From Planococcus maitriensis (GTDB taxonomy: Bacteria; Bacillota; Bacilli; Bacillales_A; Planococcaceae), in contig NZ_QLZQ01000007.1 of the NCBI RefSeq assembly GCF_003289925.1, positions 62,001-126,000 on the forward strand: a stretch of 64,000 nucleotides of DNA. The letters are read 5' to 3'. Below the pieces are notes generated by a model. The model saw only the letters and a list, made by a program, of their open reading frames with translations. It searched no databases and had not been told where the DNA came from. This document shows, piece by piece, positions 61,403 to 64,000 of this stretch. The stretch's first letter is position 1. Every line of letters starts with the position of its first letter. A program made the translations under genes and the position numbers.

Positions 61403-61462
61403 GTATTTGTTTTTAAAGAACTTCCGATAACCTCATGATATGTAAACTGGAATAAAAGACTA
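61353..61462 (+). repeat. Dispersed repeat R2, copy C (right part only)
   Basis: Hairpin followed by AACTTCCGATAA, 6 bases, GATATGTAAACT. The CCGATAA core is at 61424-61430. It matches the right halves of copies A and B. Confidence 0.55.
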
Positions 61463-61508
61463 AAAATCTTCTCGAAATACAAATCTTTCAAGTAATTAAA
61501 GAAACAAA

Positions 61509-61540
61509 AAATAGTCATCGACTAATATCGATGACTATTT
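61509..61540 (-). terminator. Terminator of the ABC-F gene
   Basis: AAATAGTCATCG pairs with CGATGACTATTT; minus-strand T-run of six. Confidence 0.8.
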
Positions 61541-61548
61541 CAAGTTCC

Positions 61549-63009
61549 TTATATCAATTGCAACTTCTTATTACTTAGGATGTACTGAATATCTGCTGTA
61601 TTTCGGATAAAGTACTCATCATGGGAAACAAATACGATGGTGCCTTGATAGGCCTTTACGAACTGCTCTAGTGCTTCAATCGCTTTAATTTCTAAAAAGT
61701 TAGTTGGTTCGTCCAATAACAGGATATTATAAGAACCTAGAAAGAGTAAACAAAGCTGCAGCCGGATGGCTTCTCCCCCGCTTAAATCTTTCACCTGTTT
61801 TAGCAAGTCCGTATCCACAAACTGCATCGAGTGAAGGACACTCCTTAAAAAGCTATCCTCATGTTCCGAACGATTTTTGATGTAATGGAAGACAGTCTCA
61901 TCACCGCTGAACTGATAACTCATTTGCTGAAAATACCCAATCTTTGCTTTAGGAGAAATGGTCAATTGCTCATCTTTTCTCGCAATTCGTTGAAGCAATG
62001 TACTTTTACCACTCCCATTCACACCTGAAATCGCAATCTTTTTACCAAGTGGAAGTTGGAAGGTCACTTTTTCCAATAATATATTATCTCCGGCATATAA
62101 AGTGAAACGATCGGCCATGATTGGAAATTTATTGTGCAGCTCCAGTGCTTTCTGATGTGGAAAAACAATCAGCTTCTCAACTTGAACCGCACTCACTTCC
62201 TCGAGCTTCTCCATTCGCTGCTCGATTGCCTTGGCCGCACGATGTACCGCTTTCTGGCTTGTGCCTTTGGATTTTGTCTCAAACATTCGATTTGCCATGG
62301 CCTTTGATTCCTTCTTCGAATATTTTCCGGCTTGGGCAACCTTCTCTGCTTTCTTCATCTTTTCTTTTGCAGCTTTTTCCAGTCGGTTCTTTTCTTTTAA
62401 GAACTGTTCGTGAGCTTGATTTTGTTGTTCCCATTCCAACCTTTTTTGATTCATGTAGTCGCTATAATTTCCCGAATACACATGCACTTGCCCATCCTGG
62501 ACTTCCCAGATCTTTGTCACAAGTTCATCCAACACGGCCCGGTCATGGCTGATGATCACCAAAGCACCATAGTAATAGCGAAGTTCTTCGAGCAAATACG
62601 AAATGCCCTGCTTATCCATATGAGTGGTTGGCTCATCCAGCAATAACGCTTCATAATATTGACTCATTAGCTGAGCGAGCTTTAATTTCGTCTGTTCTCC
62701 ACCACTCAGTGACTCTAGATTTCGTGGTACCGCTAATTGCCTAAGCAATGCTGGATCAATACCGGCCTCTTCTTTTTTAGGAGTCTCCAGCTGTTTAAAG
62801 TATCCTGGATCAACGTAACTCTTCACTTGCCCCACTGTTGGCTGAATTTCTTTCGCTAATAATTTCAGTAATGTGCTTTTTCCTGCACCGTTTTTCCCCA
62901 CAATGCCAATGCGGTCAAACTGGTGGATAGCTAGATCTTCAATTCGCAAGATTTCTTTATCTAAATAGGACACTTCAATATTTTTTAATTCAAAACAAAG
63001 TTTTTCCAT
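61549..63009 (-). CDS. ABC-F ribosomal protection protein (Msr-like)
   Basis: A 486-residue ABC-F protein without membrane segments: two nucleotide-binding domains with Walker A GKNGAGKST (about residue 38) and GVNGSGKST (about 335), signatures LSGGEQTKLKL and LSGGEAIRLQL, and Walker B LLLDEPTTHMD and LLLDEPTNFLE. The interdomain arm (about 195-275) is long and Lys/Ala/Gln-rich, as in antibiotic-resistance ABC-F factors. Length and sequence are closest to Msr(A)-type macrolide/streptogramin B resistance, which displaces the drug from the ribosome. GGAGG precedes the ATG. A leader peptide and hairpins lie upstream, and an Mph-type gene is next in the same direction. Confidence 0.9.
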   Translation of the reverse strand: MEKLCFELKNIEVSYLDKEILRIEDLAIHQFDRIGIVGKNGAGKSTLLKLLAKEIQPTVGQVKSYVDPGYFKQLETPKKEEAGIDPALLRQLAVPRNLESLSGGEQTKLKLAQLMSQYYEALLLDEPTTHMDKQGISYLLEELRYYYGALVIISHDRAVLDELVTKIWEVQDGQVHVYSGNYSDYMNQKRLEWEQQNQAHEQFLKEKNRLEKAAKEKMKKAEKVAQAGKYSKKESKAMANRMFETKSKGTSQKAVHRAAKAIEQRMEKLEEVSAVQVEKLIVFPHQKALELHNKFPIMADRFTLYAGDNILLEKVTFQLPLGKKIAISGVNGSGKSTLLQRIARKDEQLTISPKAKIGYFQQMSYQFSGDETVFHYIKNRSEHEDSFLRSVLHSMQFVDTDLLKQVKDLSGGEAIRLQLCLLFLGSYNILLLDEPTNFLEIKAIEALEQFVKAYQGTIVFVSHDEYFIRNTADIQYILSNKKLQLI

Positions 63010-63060
63010 TTTGCTACCTCCGAAATTTTTAATTTCGTACCGATAGCCAAGATCGATACG
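63010..63060 (-). promoter_or_regulatory. Two leader hairpins before the ABC-F gene
   Basis: On the minus strand CGTATCGAT pairs with ATCGGTACG, then CGAAATT pairs with AATTTCG directly before the GGAGG ribosome site. With the upstream 7-codon peptide this looks like a translational or transcriptional attenuator. Confidence 0.5.
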
Positions 63061-63085
63061 AGCTTCTGCTTCAAGCCCGCATCAA

Positions 63086-63109
63086 TCAATAAAACAATAA
63101 AAATTGCAT
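63086..63109 (-). CDS. Seven-residue leader peptide MQFLLFY
   Basis: ATG 63109, stop TGA at 63086-63088, with AGGAGGGG six bases upstream, a much stronger site than such a short frame would have by chance. It ends 77 bp before the ABC-F start and is followed by two hairpins. Leaders of this kind control many ABC-F and erm genes by drug-induced ribosome stalling. MQFLLFY has no Arg-x-Arg-type stalling motif, so the mechanism is open. Confidence 0.5.
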   Translation of the reverse strand: MQFLLFY

Positions 63110-63138
63110 TACATTCCCCTCCTAATTCAAATTTCAAG

Positions 63139-63297
63139 TTACCATTTACAGGTGATGGCATTAACAACAATCGAACATCCTGTAACAGCAAATAAAGCAG
63201 CTATAGTTGTTGCTTCTGCAACAATTCCTGCATTCGCAACTACACCCTTTGCGTTAAACTGATCGTTAAGCACAGCTAAACGACCAGTCCATTTCAT
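63139..63297 (-). CDS. 52-residue hydrophobic peptide with two cysteines
   Basis: The ATG at 63297 overlaps the TAA stop of the Mph-type gene (TAATG), so its translation would be coupled; there is no ribosome site of its own. The product starts MKWTGRLAVLNDQFNAKG, then has a long stretch of Ala, Val, Ile, Thr and ends TGCSIVVNAITCKW, with Cys41 and Cys50. Composition is like a membrane-active or bacteriocin-like peptide, but no modification, export or immunity genes are seen, so no function is claimed. Confidence 0.5.
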   Translation of the reverse strand: MKWTGRLAVLNDQFNAKGVVANAGIVAEATTIAALFAVTGCSIVVNAITCKW

Positions 63298-64000
63298 TAC
63301 ATTTCGCTAGCGAGCATGTGTGCAGCTGTTTCGTGCATCTCTTGAAGGCCTGAGATTTCTGCAAATTCAGCTATAGTGATGGCGCTGGTTGTAAGAAGTT
63401 CTACAATATGCTCATCCATTCTTGACCACGTTTTTCCACCGGCATTTTCATAAGCATTGATTAACTTTGTTAGTCCATCATTCCCAAAAAGAAGGTGATG
63501 GGACAGGAAATCGACAGATACATCAGCAATCCCTACTTCTGTCCAGTCAATTAAGCCCGTTACTTGATAGTTTTTATTAATAAGGATATGACCTGGATGT
63601 ATGTCCCCGTGTTTCACTCCTACATGGGAGGGCCAAAAAGAGTCTTCGGCAAGCCATGCTTGCCAACGGTCCCATAAAGCTGGATTGATTTCGTATTGTT
63701 TCTTTACCCGTTCCATTCGCTGTTTCAAGGAAGTTCTTAACTCATCGGCACGAAGGGTTTCAACCCCGATATGTTTGAATTCTTCCTGAGGCAATGCGTG
63801 TAAATCTGCTAGGACTTTGCCTAGTGATTGATAATACGCAGGTGGAACATTGGTTTCATCAAAACTCCAAACATAGTTCTGTTGCTCCACATCAATCGTC
63901 GCTGCAGGAATGCCCTTTAGTTGCTTATAAGCAACTAAATCTTCAGAGAAGATAGACCAATTCGGAACTTGAAAGCTCGCTTGTTGGTGAAGGATATCTA
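63297..64000 (-). CDS. Macrolide 2'-phosphotransferase-like protein (Mph), partial
   Basis: The frame is open at the right edge, where the N-terminus lies; 233 residues are visible of about 300. Aminoglycoside/macrolide-kinase features: the catalytic loop HGDIHPGHILIN (HGDxxPGH), the metal-binding LIDWTEVGIADVSVDF, and the C-terminal helices of Mph(B)/Mph(C)-type enzymes, with visible RADELRTSLKQRMERVKKQYE. It should phosphorylate the 2'-hydroxyl of macrolides with GTP. It is the first gene of a probable mph-peptide-leader-msr unit. Confidence 0.88.
   Translation of the reverse strand, partial: DILHQQASFQVPNWSIFSEDLVAYKQLKGIPAATIDVEQQNYVWSFDETNVPPAYYQSLGKVLADLHALPQEEFKHIGVETLRADELRTSLKQRMERVKKQYEINPALWDRWQAWLAEDSFWPSHVGVKHGDIHPGHILINKNYQVTGLIDWTEVGIADVSVDFLSHHLLFGNDGLTKLINAYENAGGKTWSRMDEHIVELLTTSAITIAEFAEISGLQEMHETAAHMLASEM

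Noticed and set aside
1..64000. CRISPR arrays, tRNA or rRNA genes, intact insertion sequences, prophage genes
   Set aside because: Looked for regularly spaced direct repeats, cloverleaf motifs, transposase motifs and phage structural genes by eye; none was found.

Overview
The window reads as chromosomal DNA of a Gram-positive Bacillota bacterium, most likely a Planococcus/Planomicrobium-type member of the Planococcaceae. This is an inference from strong AGGAGG ribosome sites, frequent GTG/TTG starts, lipobox lipoproteins, a lipoteichoic-acid-synthase-type enzyme, a PspA/YdjG/YdjH/YdjI operon, a YkuI-type EAL protein, a class I aldolase of Fda type, and dispersed intergenic repeats of a type I associate with Bacillaceae/Planococcaceae. 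Most of the window looks moderately GC-rich; from about 56.5 kb to the right end it is clearly more AT-rich. No rRNA, tRNA, CRISPR array or intact insertion sequence was seen.

Layout. 0-13 kb: end of an ABC substrate-binding protein, Na/Pi cotransporter, YusW-like lipoprotein, MFS exporter, glycerate kinase, an overlapping DUF3100 membrane pair, CPA1 Na+/H+ antiporter, DUF202 protein, CapA-like protein, GyrI-like protein. 13-26 kb: YitT protein, YkuI-like EAL protein, PPK2 polyphosphate kinase, small membrane proteins, glutamate dehydrogenase, LTA-synthase-like enzyme, an SDR, and a MEDS plus STAS signalling pair. 26-38 kb: PAP2 phosphatase, a surface methionine-sulfoxide repair pair (thioredoxin-like lipoprotein plus MsrA-MsrB lipoprotein), a four-gene operon of tiny proteins, threonine dehydratase, an SDR, class I aldolase, an acyl-CoA ligase. 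38-52 kb: Mug glycosylase, two TetR-linked loci rich in short-chain dehydrogenases with visible palindromic operators, the pspA-ydjGHI membrane-stress operon, a YfcC-type carrier. 52-64 kb: secreted endonuclease I with a lamin-tail domain, phosphoesterase, an unrecognised zinc-ribbon protein, a ferritin remnant, Hsp33 followed by a TipAS-type MerR regulator under a MerR-type promoter, and at the edge a macrolide-resistance-like cluster: Mph-type phosphotransferase (open at the edge), a coupled 52-residue cysteine peptide, a 7-residue leader peptide and an Msr-type ABC-F protein.

How the genes fit together. Many loci fit stress and envelope functions: ion homeostasis (NptA-type, NhaK-type), phosphate storage (PPK2), membrane stress (PspA/YdjGHI, possible sigma-B promoter), extracytoplasmic methionine repair, redox chaperone Hsp33, and antibiotic protection at the right edge. 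The most unusual points are the resistance cluster with its coupled peptide and attenuator-like leader, the hsp33-merR unit with its 19-bp-spacer promoter, two interrupted reading frames, and two families of intergenic repeats.
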